In this document: positions 27,262-36,779 of the stretch, piece after piece
Layout of the letters: every line of letters starts with the position of its first letter
How positions within the stretch are numbered: the first letter of the stretch is position 1
Origin: Desulfovibrio sp. UIB00
GTDB lineage: Bacteria > Desulfobacterota > Desulfovibrionia > Desulfovibrionales > Desulfovibrionaceae
Assembly (NCBI RefSeq): GCF_022508225.1
Contig: NZ_JAETXJ010000006.1
Location: forward strand, 1-64,000
Direction of reading: 5' to 3'
Length of the DNA stretch: 64,000 nucleotides
Translations under genes and position numbers: made by a program
Notes under the pieces: model-generated
Databases searched by the model: none
Told to the model about the DNA's origin: nothing
What the model saw: the letters and a program-made list of their open reading frames with translations, nothing else

Positions 27262-27410
27262 GCATGCCTGATCTTCCTCGTCTTTTCCTATTACCGTGCC
27301 CTGCGGCATGCGGCACATCACCCGCCAGCCCTTTGGACACCTGATCGGATGGGCAATGCTGGCACCCTGAACGCAGATAAATAAACCTGTCACCCACAGC
27401 AGGAGTAGTT

Positions 27411-27839
27411 ATGAACACCCCTGATACTGGCCTGCAGCGTGTTCAGGCAGACCCTCAAGATGACCTTGAAACTGTCTGGAAGCGCTTGCTGAGCGCCATC
27501 GAGAGTGCAAAAATTCCTGTTTTCTCTACCATAGATCATAAACAGAATGCCGTGGAGGCAGGCCTTGATATGGCTGGCGCACGCGTAATTACCTTTGGCA
27601 ATCCGGCTGTGGGCACAGCCCTCATGCTTGAAGCCCCGGAGGCAGCCCTTGATCTGCCCTTGCGCATTTTGGCGGTGGAGACGCCCCAGGGGGTTTGCTT
27701 GCTTTGGAACGATCCCGCATGGATAGCGAGTCGCCACGGAATTGTTAAAAACACAGACGTTGCGCAAAAAATACAGAAATTGTTGGAGCGACTCACCCAT
27801 GAGGCGGCTCAACAGCAGCCTGATACTGGAAACCAGTAG
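27411..27839 (+). CDS. DUF302-domain protein
   Basis: A 142-residue protein with the DUF302 fold: FSTIDHKQNAVEAGLDM, ITFGNPAVGTALM and LPLRILAVETPQGVCLLWNDP. Family members are small, widespread and of unknown function, often near metal or redox genes. AGGAG precedes the start. Confidence 0.8.
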   Translation: MNTPDTGLQRVQADPQDDLETVWKRLLSAIESAKIPVFSTIDHKQNAVEAGLDMAGARVITFGNPAVGTALMLEAPEAALDLPLRILAVETPQGVCLLWNDPAWIASRHGIVKNTDVAQKIQKLLERLTHEAAQQQPDTGNQ

Positions 27840-27861
27840 AAAATTGCGGCGGGTACGCCAT

Positions 27862-27895
27862 AAAAAAGGCGGGCCGGAAATATCCCGGCTCGCCT
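27862..27895. terminator. Bidirectional terminator
   Basis: GGCGGGCCGG pairs with CCGGCTCGCC; on the minus strand it is followed by TTTTTT, so it mainly serves the cupin gene and may also stop the DUF302 transcript. Confidence 0.7.
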
Positions 27896-27922
27896 CACAA
27901 GTCTTTGCGCCAAAGAAAGGTG

Positions 27923-28402
27923 CTATTTTGTGCTGACTGACAACTCCTGCCCAGTCACCCCGCAGTAGACAAGAAAGAGCTCCACGCCCTCATCGCCCGT
28001 ATAGCCATAGTGCGGCTTATTGACCATCTCCGCCAGAAAGTCCCCCTGCTTCAACTGCCGCTCCAGACCGTCCACCTCGCTTTTTACTGTCAGCGCGCCC
28101 GCACGCACGTAGGCAATGTTCGGCATGGGATGGGTGTGGCTGCCCAACCGAGAATTGGGGGGAATCACAATTTTTACAATCTTGATGTCCGCATTCCCGG
28201 CCGGGTATGCGCCATAGGGCGTTCCATCCCACGAGCGATCGGCTTCAAACAGCACCGTTTTGGTCACGCCAGTGGCTGGGGCCGCTGCGGCAACAGCCTG
28301 ACCAATCTCAAACAGCACCGCGTTTCTTCCGCCCGCCCAGAAACCCGCAGCAAAAATGGCAATGCCTGCGGCCATCGCGAGGGCGTAATTTTTTTTAAGC
28401 AT
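27923..28402 (-). CDS. Membrane-anchored or secreted cupin protein
   Basis: A 159-residue protein with an N-terminal hydrophobic segment (MAAGIAIFAAGFWAGG, signal or anchor) and a cupin domain. The metal-binding motif reads GSHTHPMPNIAYVRAGALTV, then FLAEMVNKPHYG. The exported location suggests sensing or binding a small ligand; no enzyme activity can be assigned. Binding site GGAGAAG before the start. Confidence 0.75.
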   Translation of the reverse strand: MLKKNYALAMAAGIAIFAAGFWAGGRNAVLFEIGQAVAAAAPATGVTKTVLFEADRSWDGTPYGAYPAGNADIKIVKIVIPPNSRLGSHTHPMPNIAYVRAGALTVKSEVDGLERQLKQGDFLAEMVNKPHYGYTGDEGVELFLVYCGVTGQELSVSTK

Positions 28403-28486
28403 GACTTCTCCTGCACGGCGCCGTTTTATAAAAATGGGGGAATATATCAAAATATTTTAGCTTATACAGGCAGTTACGTTTCTACA

Positions 28487-31366
28487 TCACCCTATATTTT
28501 GCACCCGCCGCAGCCAGCGCAAAATGGTTGCAAACATCTGATCCGGTTCCACCGGCTTGGCAATAAAATCATTCATTCCCGCAGCAAAGCAGCGGTCGCG
28601 ATCTTCATTAAATGCATTGGCCGTCATGGCAATGATGGGCAGATGCTGAGCGGTCGGCATTTTTCTAAGCTCGCGTGTCGCCTCCAGACCGTCCATATTA
28701 GGCATCTGCATATCCATCAGCACCAGGGCATAGTAGCCGGGGCTGGTTTGGCGCACCTTGGCGAGGGCTTCCAGCCCGTCACGCGCAACCTCCACTTCAA
28801 GGAGGGCCTCTGCCAGTGTTTCTGTTGCAACAATCATATTTATTTCATTATCTTCCACAAGCAAAATACGGCTGCCTGCAAAATTTACTGAAATTTCCTT
28901 GCAGGCATCCTTGATCTGCTCCCTGGCCTTAACAAGGCTGGCGTCTTCAGCTTTGTCAAAAACCGCCGTAAACCAAAAGGTGCTGCCCTGCCCCAATGTG
29001 CTATGGGCCCCGGCCTGCCCGCCCATGAGTTCTGCCAGTTTTCTGGTAATGGGCAAGCCCAGGCCTGTGCCGCCAAAACGCTTGGACATGGAAGAATCAG
29101 CCTGCTCAAAGGGAGCAAACAGGTTTGGCAGTTGCACCTCGGCAAAGCCAATGCCGGTATCTGTCACCTCAAAGCGGAGTCTCACGCTTGATTCCATTTC
29201 CGCGTCCATCAGGGTGCGGATGGTAACACTGCCCGAGTGCGTGAACTTGATGGCATTGCTCACCAGATTGAGCAATGCCTGCGTAACGCGCAAGGCATCG
29301 CCCTTGAGCGCCCAGGGCACAGGATCAGACTCCACATGCAGCTGTAAGCCCTTGGCAGAAGCGCTTTCTGCCATGATTGACACCACATTGTCGGAGATGG
29401 CCCTTATATCCATAGGTTCCGCAACAATAATCAGCTTGCCTGCTTCAATCTTTGAAAAATCAAGAATATCATTGATAAGGCGGAGAAGATGCCTGCCTGA
29501 TGCCTGAACGCGCTCCAGCTTTTCCGTTGTATCCTTATCCTGCGTTCTTTTCCGCAAAAGGTGGGCAAGCCCGATTATGGCGTTCAACGGCGTACGGATT
29601 TCGTGGCTCATGCTTGCCAAAAAGACGCTCTTGGCGGCATTGGCAGCTTCGGCCTGCTCACGGGACAGGGTCATCTGCGCCATTGCCAGGCGTTCATTTG
29701 TGATGTCGTCAATAACAGACACTATCCCCTTGGAGGGGTCAGCCGGATCAACCGCCGTGCCCGTCAAACGCGCCCAAAAACGGCTTCCATCGCGGCGCAC
29801 CAGTTCTTCTTCCCTGCAAAAGGTTTCACCGTTCCATATCCGCTCGTAATGGATTTTGCCCGCATCAAGGTACGCCTCGTTGTCAACATACCATATTCTT
29901 ACGGACTTGCCGATCATCTCGCCATCTGGCCAGCCAAACATTTCGTGCATTCTGCGGTTGCCGCGAATAAATTTACGGTCGGAGATCAGCGCTATGCCGG
30001 AGCTGGCGCAGTCGTATATGGTCTGCAACACGGCTGTACGCGCGGCAAGCTCGGCTGAACGGCTGGCAACCTGCTCCTCAAGTTGATCATTAAGTGCGGC
30101 AGTGGCCTGCTCCGCCCTTTTGCGCTTTTGGCTCTGCATTGCCAGGGCTATGGCCAAAGCAGCTAAAATGGCAATGGCTGCCGCTGCGGCAATTACTGAA
30201 TTGCGGTATTCGCTCCAAATGGTTCGCGGGCGGTTCAATACTATGGAATCAGGGGGTAACCTGGTAGTGTCGGCCCCCCAACGCAGCAACTGAACCCAGT
30301 CAAACATGGGCTGCGGCAGCACTGCGGCATCGGTGTTGTCGGCATCAATTTTGCGGATTCCGGTCAGGAACTCAAAACCGACTTTGCCGACTTGCCGCCC
30401 GACCTCTGTGGTCATTACGACAGACCCCCCCGTTGCCCCCTGGAGGACATGCGCATCATACAGCGCCAACACGGGCGCGTTTGCCAGCCTGGCAACATCA
30501 GCGGCCACCTCGGCGGGAACAAAACTGCGCCCGGTACTGTCTTTGTAATAAGTTCCAAGCAAGACGAGGGTATTGGGCGGCAATGACGAAATCCGCTCCA
30601 GCATTTCCGCGTAGGGCAGTGCCGCAGTATCCTCCATCTCAATATTTTCCGGCAATGCGGCCAGGGCCGAAACCACCTGAGTATGGAACAAAGACTGTTT
30701 ATTGTATGCTCCGGCAACTACAACCAGCTGACGCGTTTGCGGAAAAAGATCGAGCCCGTAGCGGAGTGTTCCGGCAATATCCCAGCGACTGCCCACATAC
30801 AAAACAGAGTGCGGGCGACCGCGCCACAATACCGCAGGATTCGATATCTGGGTTGCCAGCACGGGCACATCAAAAGGCACCATGCCAGCGCACTCATATG
30901 CAAAAAATTCCAGTGCAGCCTGATTTTGCACTACCACAAGGCCTATGTCTGCCTGGACAATCTTTTCCTGCAATACGGATGCAAGCCTGGAACGCCAATA
31001 TTTGCTGTTGTTACGGACAAGATCGAGCATTTCAACGTATATATCGTTGAAACTCAGACCTTTTTCCCTGAGGACTTCAACTGTTCCGGCAGCCATGTTG
31101 TCTGTAACAGGCAGGCCGTATTGCGATCCGGAGAGAATGAGCACGGCCTTGTGCTCAGCTGTTTGCGGCTTGGCCATTTGCCTTGCTGGCTGCATGCCCT
31201 GCGCATTGGCCGTAGCTGCGCTTGCCGTGAGAGTGAAAAAACTGACGTCAGAAGCCAGCAACAGGGCGCAGCCCATGCCAACCAGCCACATTGCAGCAAT
31301 GCGCAGGATAGATGGATGATGAAAACTGATCTTCGGCAGTTTCACAGTGGGTAGCAGTGATTGCAT
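28487..31366 (-). CDS. Hybrid sensor histidine kinase with ABC-type periplasmic sensor
   Basis: A 959-residue sensor. After a transmembrane or signal segment (about 25-40) a periplasmic domain of roughly 300 residues resembles ABC_sub_bind-type ligand-binding proteins (AVLILSGSQYGLPVTDNM, then VLATQISNPAVLW). A second membrane helix lies near 395-415. Then follow a coiled coil, a PAS domain (IYDCASSGIALISDRKFIRG), a HisKA with SMSHEIRTPLN, a HATPase with FEQADSSMSKRFGGTGLGL, and a receiver domain with the Asp in LVLMDMQMPNMDG. It probably responds to a small periplasmic solute; no output regulator is adjacent. Confidence 0.87.
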   Translation of the reverse strand: MQSLLPTVKLPKISFHHPSILRIAAMWLVGMGCALLLASDVSFFTLTASAATANAQGMQPARQMAKPQTAEHKAVLILSGSQYGLPVTDNMAAGTVEVLREKGLSFNDIYVEMLDLVRNNSKYWRSRLASVLQEKIVQADIGLVVVQNQAALEFFAYECAGMVPFDVPVLATQISNPAVLWRGRPHSVLYVGSRWDIAGTLRYGLDLFPQTRQLVVVAGAYNKQSLFHTQVVSALAALPENIEMEDTAALPYAEMLERISSLPPNTLVLLGTYYKDSTGRSFVPAEVAADVARLANAPVLALYDAHVLQGATGGSVVMTTEVGRQVGKVGFEFLTGIRKIDADNTDAAVLPQPMFDWVQLLRWGADTTRLPPDSIVLNRPRTIWSEYRNSVIAAAAAIAILAALAIALAMQSQKRKRAEQATAALNDQLEEQVASRSAELAARTAVLQTIYDCASSGIALISDRKFIRGNRRMHEMFGWPDGEMIGKSVRIWYVDNEAYLDAGKIHYERIWNGETFCREEELVRRDGSRFWARLTGTAVDPADPSKGIVSVIDDITNERLAMAQMTLSREQAEAANAAKSVFLASMSHEIRTPLNAIIGLAHLLRKRTQDKDTTEKLERVQASGRHLLRLINDILDFSKIEAGKLIIVAEPMDIRAISDNVVSIMAESASAKGLQLHVESDPVPWALKGDALRVTQALLNLVSNAIKFTHSGSVTIRTLMDAEMESSVRLRFEVTDTGIGFAEVQLPNLFAPFEQADSSMSKRFGGTGLGLPITRKLAELMGGQAGAHSTLGQGSTFWFTAVFDKAEDASLVKAREQIKDACKEISVNFAGSRILLVEDNEINMIVATETLAEALLEVEVARDGLEALAKVRQTSPGYYALVLMDMQMPNMDGLEATRELRKMPTAQHLPIIAMTANAFNEDRDRCFAAGMNDFIAKPVEPDQMFATILRWLRRVQNIG

Positions 31367-31738
31367 CTATTCACCCCTGCGTCGCAAGCCCAGTTATAAA
31401 AAACAAGGAATCTGCGTAAGGGTGCCTGCCGTGCGCGCTGCGCACCTCGTGGCATCTGATTACATCTTGAATTTATAGTAGATGCATCCAGAGGCTAAGT
31501 CCAGCTACCACAGGTTGCGCGCTTCACACATAAAACTGTTTATTCTGATATTATAATATGTTAATTTGTTTAATTTTTCAACACTCGTGCGCATTCCAGA
31601 TGTTGCAGGCATTCAAACACCTGCAATACACCTACGCATGCTGCCATTTTTCTTATCATTCCGCATTGCGCCATACAAAAAAACAGTAGTATGCAAACAA
31701 TGCTAAAATGCACCGCAAAAGGCTGTGGGACAATCCAT
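31367..31738. other. AT-rich intergenic region
   Basis: About 370 bases between the sensor kinase and the Crp/Fnr gene, both on the minus strand. It holds a short inverted repeat (TTGCAGG...CCTGCAA, 31603-31626), possibly the regulator's terminator. No credible gene was found. Confidence 0.4.
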
Positions 31739-32467
31739 CTACATACGCGCCTCTTTGTAAAACTCGTCCGGCTTGAGAATAAAGATTTCATCGCTGTTTT
31801 TGTCAAAAGAAAACAGACCCCGCTCCTGCGCCTGCCGCATGACCTTGTATAGGGTGATGCGGTGCATGCCGAGCAGATCAGCCATATCTCGGTAAGAAAT
31901 ATCGCGTTTGGCCCGCAGCGGTTCTGAGCCCGGCACAATCCGTGAAGCCAAAAACTTGCAGATGCGTGTAAGGTGCGATTCCATACATAGTGAAACAGCA
32001 TTTTTTGACAACAAGGTAACTTTTACACTGTAGCTTTTGCAAAGATTAAAAAACAGTTCAGGATTTTCCATACCCAAACGATGTACATCTTCTCTGGTAA
32101 ATGTGCAGATATAGCAGTCTTCTGCACAATCGTGAAAAAAACGCACCTCGCCTTGCCCTGTGGCTATGCTCTTATCCCCGTCCATAAACATTGGTGTTTC
32201 ATTAAAGCATGAGCCATCGCCAAGGTACCAGAGCGTTTTTTCACTTCCATCGGGGGCCAGAGCCATCAGGCGAACCCTGCCACTCACCAGAAAGTACATT
32301 TCTGGCTGATTGTCATAAAATTTATGCCCCTTACGAAACAGACGCGGCTTTGTCAGCGCCACGCTTCGCCAACACTCATTTTGTCTGAGTAATTCAGTAA
32401 ATGACACGTCAGCCTCCCTGGGAAGTGATGAATTCAAGGCAGAAAGCGAAATTCCGGCCTCTATCAT
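31739..32467 (-). CDS. Crp/Fnr family regulator 1
   Basis: A 242-residue transcription factor. The cyclic-nucleotide-binding-like beta-roll spans about residues 40-140 (FLVSGRVRLMALAPDG, GSCFNETPMF), followed by a dimer helix and a winged helix-turn-helix (DISYRDMADLLGMHRITLYK). The effector pocket does not match cAMP. It carries the cysteines CAEDCYIC, and the second regulator of this island has a C-x3-C at the same place, so a metal or redox ligand is possible. It is divergent from the first sulfotransferase-like gene. Confidence 0.85.
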   Translation of the reverse strand: MIEAGISLSALNSSLPREADVSFTELLRQNECWRSVALTKPRLFRKGHKFYDNQPEMYFLVSGRVRLMALAPDGSEKTLWYLGDGSCFNETPMFMDGDKSIATGQGEVRFFHDCAEDCYICTFTREDVHRLGMENPELFFNLCKSYSVKVTLLSKNAVSLCMESHLTRICKFLASRIVPGSEPLRAKRDISYRDMADLLGMHRITLYKVMRQAQERGLFSFDKNSDEIFILKPDEFYKEARM

Positions 32468-32509
32468 GCCAGCGTTTCACATGCTGTTTTGGAACCTACA
32501 GTACCCTTT

Positions 32510-32534
32510 TTGTGAATTATGTTGCAAGGACAAC
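32510..32534. promoter_or_regulatory. Crp/Fnr-type operator
   Basis: An imperfect palindrome TTGTGAATTATGTTGCAA (32510-32527) overlaps a second inverted repeat GTTG-N6-CAAC (32521-32534). It lies between regulator 1 and the divergent aryl-sulfotransferase gene. Near copies occur at 36780, 36909 and 47338. The 14-bp GTTG-N6-CAAC has the same dimensions as an FNR box. Confidence 0.6.
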
Positions 32535-32705
32535 GTTTTGACCATTTATCTTGTGGCAGCATTCCAGCGTACACGGTCAAAGGCCTCAGGGCACTGACCA
32601 GCCATCGTGAGACTTTCACTTCGGCATTGCGTGTTGTTGCACTGCTTGCCGGAAAGCCTTCAACGGTTCAATGTAAGCACATTCAGCCCACCCGAGGAGG
32701 TTGTC

Positions 32706-34154
32706 ATGGGACACCCGACTATCTATCCCACAGGCGTAACGGTTTATAACCCGGAAAAAGCCTGGAGTGGATTCACCATCATTCAGGCACCGGACAACGG
32801 TGCTCTGCTTCTTGGTATGAACGGTCATGAAATCCGCATATGGAAGGACGTTCACGGCTTTCCCAACAAGATGTTCCCCGGCGGCATGCTCATGGGCAGC
32901 ACCGGCACCCGCCACCCCAAGCACGGCCTCCAGGATCAGCTTGATCTTGTGCAGATCGACTGGGACGGAAAAATTGTATGGAAGTTCGACCGCGCCGAAT
33001 TTGTGGAAGATCCCGGCCAGAAGGCTCAGTGGATGGCTCGCCAGCACCACGATTTTCAGCGCGAAGGCAGCTCCACAGGCTATTACGCCCCCGGCCAGGA
33101 ACCCAAGATCGACTCCGGCAACACACTGGTGCTTTGCCATAAAAACACTGTGCAGCCCTACATCAGCGACAAAACGCTGGTTGACGACGTAATCTACGAA
33201 GTCACCTGGGACGGCGACATCGTGTGGGAATGGAACTGCTCTGACCATGCTGAAGAAATGGGCTTCACCGAGGCCGCACTCAACGCCATGTGCCGCGACC
33301 CCAACTACCGTGGTGGCACCCTCATGGAAGACGCCCCCGGCGTGGGCGACTGGATGCACGTCAACTCCATGTCCACCCTTGGCCCCAACAAATGGTTTGA
33401 GGCTGGCGATGCCCGCTTCCACCCCGACAACATCATCATTGATGGCCGCGAAACCAACATTATTCTCATTCTGGACAAAAAAACCGGCAAGATTGTCTGG
33501 CAGCTTGGCCCGGACTATGACCGCAGCCCCGAAGACAAGGCCATTGGCTGGATCATTGGTCAGCACCACGCGCACATGATCCCCCGTGGTTTGCCCGGCG
33601 AGGGCAATATTCTGGTATACGACAACGGCGGCTGGGGCGGCTACGGCAACCCCAATCCCGGCGCGCTTAAGGGCGTCAAGGCTGCCCAGCGCGACTACTC
33701 CCGCGTGCTCGAAATAGACCCCGTGGCCCGCAAGATTGTGTGGCAGTACACGCCGCACGAAGCAGGCTTCCTCGTGCCTCTGGACGCCAGCCGTTTTTAC
33801 AGCCCCTTCATCAGCTCTGCCCAGCGCCTGCCCAACGGCAACACGCTTATTTGCGAAGGTTCTGACGGCCGCGTTTTTGAAGTGACGGCAGAACACGAAA
33901 TCGTGTGGGAATACATCTGCCCCTACAAGGGCCATATCAGCCTGCCCATGAACTGGGTGTACCGCGCCTATCGCCTCCCCTACTCCTGGGTGCCGCAGGC
34001 AGATGTGCCGGAAGAAAAAGCCATTGAACCTCTGGAAGTCAAAACCTTCCGCGTACCCGGCGCGGCCCCGTTTGGGGCAATGTCCGAAGTCAAGGTTGAA
34101 GGCACCATCGGGTACTACAGCGGCGCAGGACACTGCGTGGCTGCCACGGAATAG
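32706..34154 (+). CDS. Aryl-sulfotransferase-like beta-propeller 1 (no signal peptide)
   Basis: A 482-residue protein of the arylsulfate sulfotransferase superfamily, six-bladed beta-propellers that move sulfate from phenyl sulfates to phenols via a histidine. Repeated blade motifs (V-W-x-(F/W)-x-x-x, GNILVYDNGGWGGYG) and His-rich segments (ARQHHDFQRE, IIGQHHAHM) are seen. Unlike the classical periplasmic enzymes there is no signal peptide, so it probably works in the cytoplasm. It is 482 residues long, exactly like the paralog at 45754-47202. GAGGAGG precedes the start. Confidence 0.8.
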   Translation: MGHPTIYPTGVTVYNPEKAWSGFTIIQAPDNGALLLGMNGHEIRIWKDVHGFPNKMFPGGMLMGSTGTRHPKHGLQDQLDLVQIDWDGKIVWKFDRAEFVEDPGQKAQWMARQHHDFQREGSSTGYYAPGQEPKIDSGNTLVLCHKNTVQPYISDKTLVDDVIYEVTWDGDIVWEWNCSDHAEEMGFTEAALNAMCRDPNYRGGTLMEDAPGVGDWMHVNSMSTLGPNKWFEAGDARFHPDNIIIDGRETNIILILDKKTGKIVWQLGPDYDRSPEDKAIGWIIGQHHAHMIPRGLPGEGNILVYDNGGWGGYGNPNPGALKGVKAAQRDYSRVLEIDPVARKIVWQYTPHEAGFLVPLDASRFYSPFISSAQRLPNGNTLICEGSDGRVFEVTAEHEIVWEYICPYKGHISLPMNWVYRAYRLPYSWVPQADVPEEKAIEPLEVKTFRVPGAAPFGAMSEVKVEGTIGYYSGAGHCVAATE

Positions 34155-34436
34155 ACAACGGTTCGCCATACCTTCCTTGCAGGGGCTCCGTCTTCGGGCG
34201 GGGCCTCTGTCCGTTTATGGATGAAGCCCCACTCAAAGCCTGTTCCTCATGATGCAGACAAGTGCCTCTTGCAGAATGAGGACACCTCTTGCGCGGGGTC
34301 AATATCACCGGCAAGCCAGCTTCCGCCCCTAATTTCAGATCAGAAGGCAGCCCGCAACAACGCAGGACAAGGTAAAAATTTTAAGGGAGCCCCCACAACA
34401 AATCTTATCCTCACGATTTTTCGCCATAAATCAGCA
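34155..34436. other. Non-coding region before the IS element
   Basis: Downstream of the sulfotransferase-like gene. It includes a weak hairpin (AGGGGC near 34180 with GCCTCT near 34205) that may be its terminator. No gene is seen. Confidence 0.4.
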
Positions 34437-34530
34437 CCGCCCCTTCAAGGGGCGGTTTGATTAGGCCCTATAAGGGCCTGTTATTCGACTGCCCCCTTAA
34501 GGAGGCGTGTCCTGACTTTCGCCGTTTTTC

Positions 34531-34983
34531 CTAGCGACCCATAAATGGGTCTTTGTGCTCAAAAAGACTATGTTGATCGGCTATTTTGTCTCGCGTTTCT
34601 TGCTCTCGAATGTATTTCACTATGGTTGCCTCATTTACTCCCACGATACTGACAAAATAGCCTTTGCACCAGAAATGGCGGTTTCCGAACTTGTACTTCA
34701 AGTTTGAAAACTGCTCGAATATCATTAACGCGCTCTTCCCTTTTAAATACCCCATTATTTGTGCCACACTATACTTCGGCGGTATCTTGATACACATGTG
34801 TATATGATCTATGCAGGCATGTACTTCTAATATCTCAAGATGTTTATATTCACACAGCTTTCGCAAAATCACGCCAATCTCTTTCTTGTACTTCCCGTAT
34901 ATGATTTTACGACGAAACTTTGGCGCGAATACAATGTGATATTTGCAATTCCACCGTGTGTGCTCTAAACTTTGATCATCCAT
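34531..34983 (-). CDS. tnpA: IS200 TnpA transposase
   Basis: A 150-residue Y1 HUH transposase for single-stranded DNA transposition. The HUH motif is HIH in ACIDHIHMCIKIP and the catalytic Tyr lies in TIVKYIREQE near residue 125. Length and layout match IS200. It has no frameshift and is probably functional. Its ribosome binding site is buried in a strong hairpin (34988-35041). Confidence 0.93.
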   Translation of the reverse strand: MDDQSLEHTRWNCKYHIVFAPKFRRKIIYGKYKKEIGVILRKLCEYKHLEILEVHACIDHIHMCIKIPPKYSVAQIMGYLKGKSALMIFEQFSNLKYKFGNRHFWCKGYFVSIVGVNEATIVKYIREQETRDKIADQHSLFEHKDPFMGR

Positions 34984-34987
34984 TGTT

Positions 34988-35041
34988 GCTCTCCTTTGCT
35001 ACACTGAAAGTCAGGACATCTTTCTTGTAGCAAAGGAGAGC
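34988..35041 (-). promoter_or_regulatory. Hairpin sequestering the tnpA ribosome binding site
   Basis: A 16-bp perfect inverted repeat (34988-35003 with 35026-35041) ends just before the tnpA ATG and contains the AAGGAGAG binding site in its 3' arm. Such a stem blocks translation, as known for IS200. A 13-bp outer repeat, TGTCCTGACTTTC at 34508 and its complement at 35006, also flanks the gene. Confidence 0.75.
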
Positions 35042-35103
35042 TGCTTTTTGATGGGGATAGGCTTCGCCTTTTTGAAACTCCCCGCTTAGCGGGGAGTTTT
35101 CGT

Positions 35104-35134
35104 CCATAAAAAAGGCGGGAGAGCAAGCTCCCCC
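35104..35134 (-). terminator. Terminator of the porin gene
   Basis: GGCGGGGGAG pairs with CTCTCCCGCC around a short loop, followed on the minus strand by TTTTTT. It lies between the porin and the IS element. Confidence 0.75.
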
Positions 35135-35162
35135 GCCGCATCAGCCCAAGGGCCGCAAAAAA

Positions 35163-36695
35163 TCAGAACTGGTAACGGAAGGACAGCGAAACGCGCCAGT
35201 TATCCCGATACTGCGAATCTTCCACGCCACGCCACGTGCTGCCGTCAAGATGCAGGTTCACATACGCGGCTTCCACATTCATCAGGAGGTTGTCGTAAAT
35301 CTTGTAGGTATTGGACACGCTGCCTTCCCAGGCATGGTCGGTGGTGGTGAGGTAGGCCATGGGGCCGTCGGCCCTGCTGGGATAGCTCGTCATATTGGCC
35401 TTGCGGGGCATTTCCGCACTGTTGGTGCCATGAAAATACGCGAGCTTGAAGGTGTGGCTAAGGTCGTCAATAAAGCTGACATCCTTGATGGTGCCCACAA
35501 CGCCAGCCAGACCGCCGGGGTTGTGCCCGAGGACCTTCCATGTATTGAGATCAAAGAATCCCCCGCCAAAACCCAGAGGCGTGACCGGCCAGGGGGAGTT
35601 GAACACAGGCAGACGCTCCGAACCGTTGTAGGGGTTGCTGTCGTCGCCGCTGCCGTACCAGGCGGTGATGCCCGGGACGCCCCAGTCGCATTTGTAATCC
35701 ACACGCAAGGCCGCGTACCAGCCCTGGCGTACGAGATCAAAAGTCTTGGCCTGACGGGTGGAGCTGAACTGAGTGTAATCTTTCAGCTCGCCCATATCCA
35801 CGCGGCCATAGGTGAACTCCGCCGCGATATCAAAAGGCTCAAAAGCCGTAACGTCAGAGGTCAGGCCGCCCCAGAAGCCATTGCCCCAGGTATTGTTTGC
35901 GTTGCGATACTTTTTTTCAAACGTGCTGAAGTAGTTGCCGCCGCTGCCAAGCACAGGCATAAGCCCGCCGCGCGGGGCGTAAATGGCAGGTTCGCGCTGA
36001 TCGGTATTGTTGTTGATGCCACGCAGGCTGTTTTCGCCAATGAGGCCGTACATACCCCAGGGGGTTATTTTCAGGCCGTTGCCGGTGATCGGCAAGGTCA
36101 GCGCCAGCAGATCAAGGTTATCAAGGTAGTTTTTCTGCGTCTGCCCGTTTTGCGTAACTTCCGAATTGTCGTTATAAGGCCGCGCCCAGAAGCCCGTCAG
36201 CCCCAGCTTGTAATCGCCGCTGCTCATCAGGGGAGAACTGACGGTCACACCCGTGGAATACTGGCCGTACACTGCGCTCCAGCCAGTCACATAACCGGGC
36301 AGAAGCTGTGGCTGCATGCCCATACGCACTTTTACATCTGTCTTGGGCACGAGCCAGTCAATGTACGCATGCCGGACGCCAAGATTTTTTGAACTGTCCG
36401 CCCCAAGAGATGCGCCGTCACCGGATTTTCCCCAGTTCATGGTGCCAGTGCCTACAGTGAACATCAGGCTGCCGGACACGTTTTCGCTGGCAATGGCGTC
36501 TATCTGGGTGCGCAAGCGTTCAATCGCGCCAAAGGTGTCGCTCCCTTTAATCCCGCGCGGCATGACATTGGACGCTTCAAAGCTTACGTCAAATGCCCCC
36601 TTGACCTTGAAATCAACCGCCTCGGCCGCTTCCGGCGCAAGCAGCAAGCCCCCGGCAAGCAACACTCCCAGTACGTTGTTGCGAACAGCTTTCAT
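35163..36695 (-). CDS. Outer-membrane porin 1, Desulfovibrio homotrimeric type
   Basis: A 510-residue porin with a signal peptide (hydrophobic VLGVLLAGGLLLAPEAAEA) and a mature barrel ending in the aromatic SFRYQF. The N-terminal VDFKVKGAFDVSFE matches the second porin of the island (VDFDVKGSWQFAFD), so the two are paralogs. It should give small solutes access to the periplasm. It is divergent from the MFS gene, with an operator-like site upstream of each. AGGAGG precedes the start. Confidence 0.85.
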   Translation of the reverse strand: MKAVRNNVLGVLLAGGLLLAPEAAEAVDFKVKGAFDVSFEASNVMPRGIKGSDTFGAIERLRTQIDAIASENVSGSLMFTVGTGTMNWGKSGDGASLGADSSKNLGVRHAYIDWLVPKTDVKVRMGMQPQLLPGYVTGWSAVYGQYSTGVTVSSPLMSSGDYKLGLTGFWARPYNDNSEVTQNGQTQKNYLDNLDLLALTLPITGNGLKITPWGMYGLIGENSLRGINNNTDQREPAIYAPRGGLMPVLGSGGNYFSTFEKKYRNANNTWGNGFWGGLTSDVTAFEPFDIAAEFTYGRVDMGELKDYTQFSSTRQAKTFDLVRQGWYAALRVDYKCDWGVPGITAWYGSGDDSNPYNGSERLPVFNSPWPVTPLGFGGGFFDLNTWKVLGHNPGGLAGVVGTIKDVSFIDDLSHTFKLAYFHGTNSAEMPRKANMTSYPSRADGPMAYLTTTDHAWEGSVSNTYKIYDNLLMNVEAAYVNLHLDGSTWRGVEDSQYRDNWRVSLSFRYQF

Positions 36696-36779
36696 CATTC
36701 CTCCTGTGCAAGTTGGTTCAACCATACAGAAACCTCTTCCAGTAATGCTCTGTAATGGCGCTTTCCGAGGGCCTGCACC

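Larger units (their letters stand above)
34437..35102 (-). mobile_element. IS200-type insertion sequence
   Basis: A single-gene IS200/IS605-superfamily element, about 0.66 kb, without tnpB. The left end carries the 11-bp hairpin AAACTCCCCGC-TTA-type (35080-35102). The right end carries hairpins CCGCCCCTT/AAGGGGCGG (34438-34456) and AGGCCCTATAAGGGCCT (34464-34480). Exact cleavage sites cannot be fixed by eye; a TCAA on the minus strand (34460-34457) is a candidate right-end boundary. It lies just beyond the porin terminator, so it inserted without breaking a gene. Confidence 0.8.

Noticed and set aside
32616-34169. 517-codon frame opposite the first sulfotransferase-like gene
   Set aside because: Antisense shadow: it lacks a ribosome binding site and the plus-strand frame has clear family motifs.
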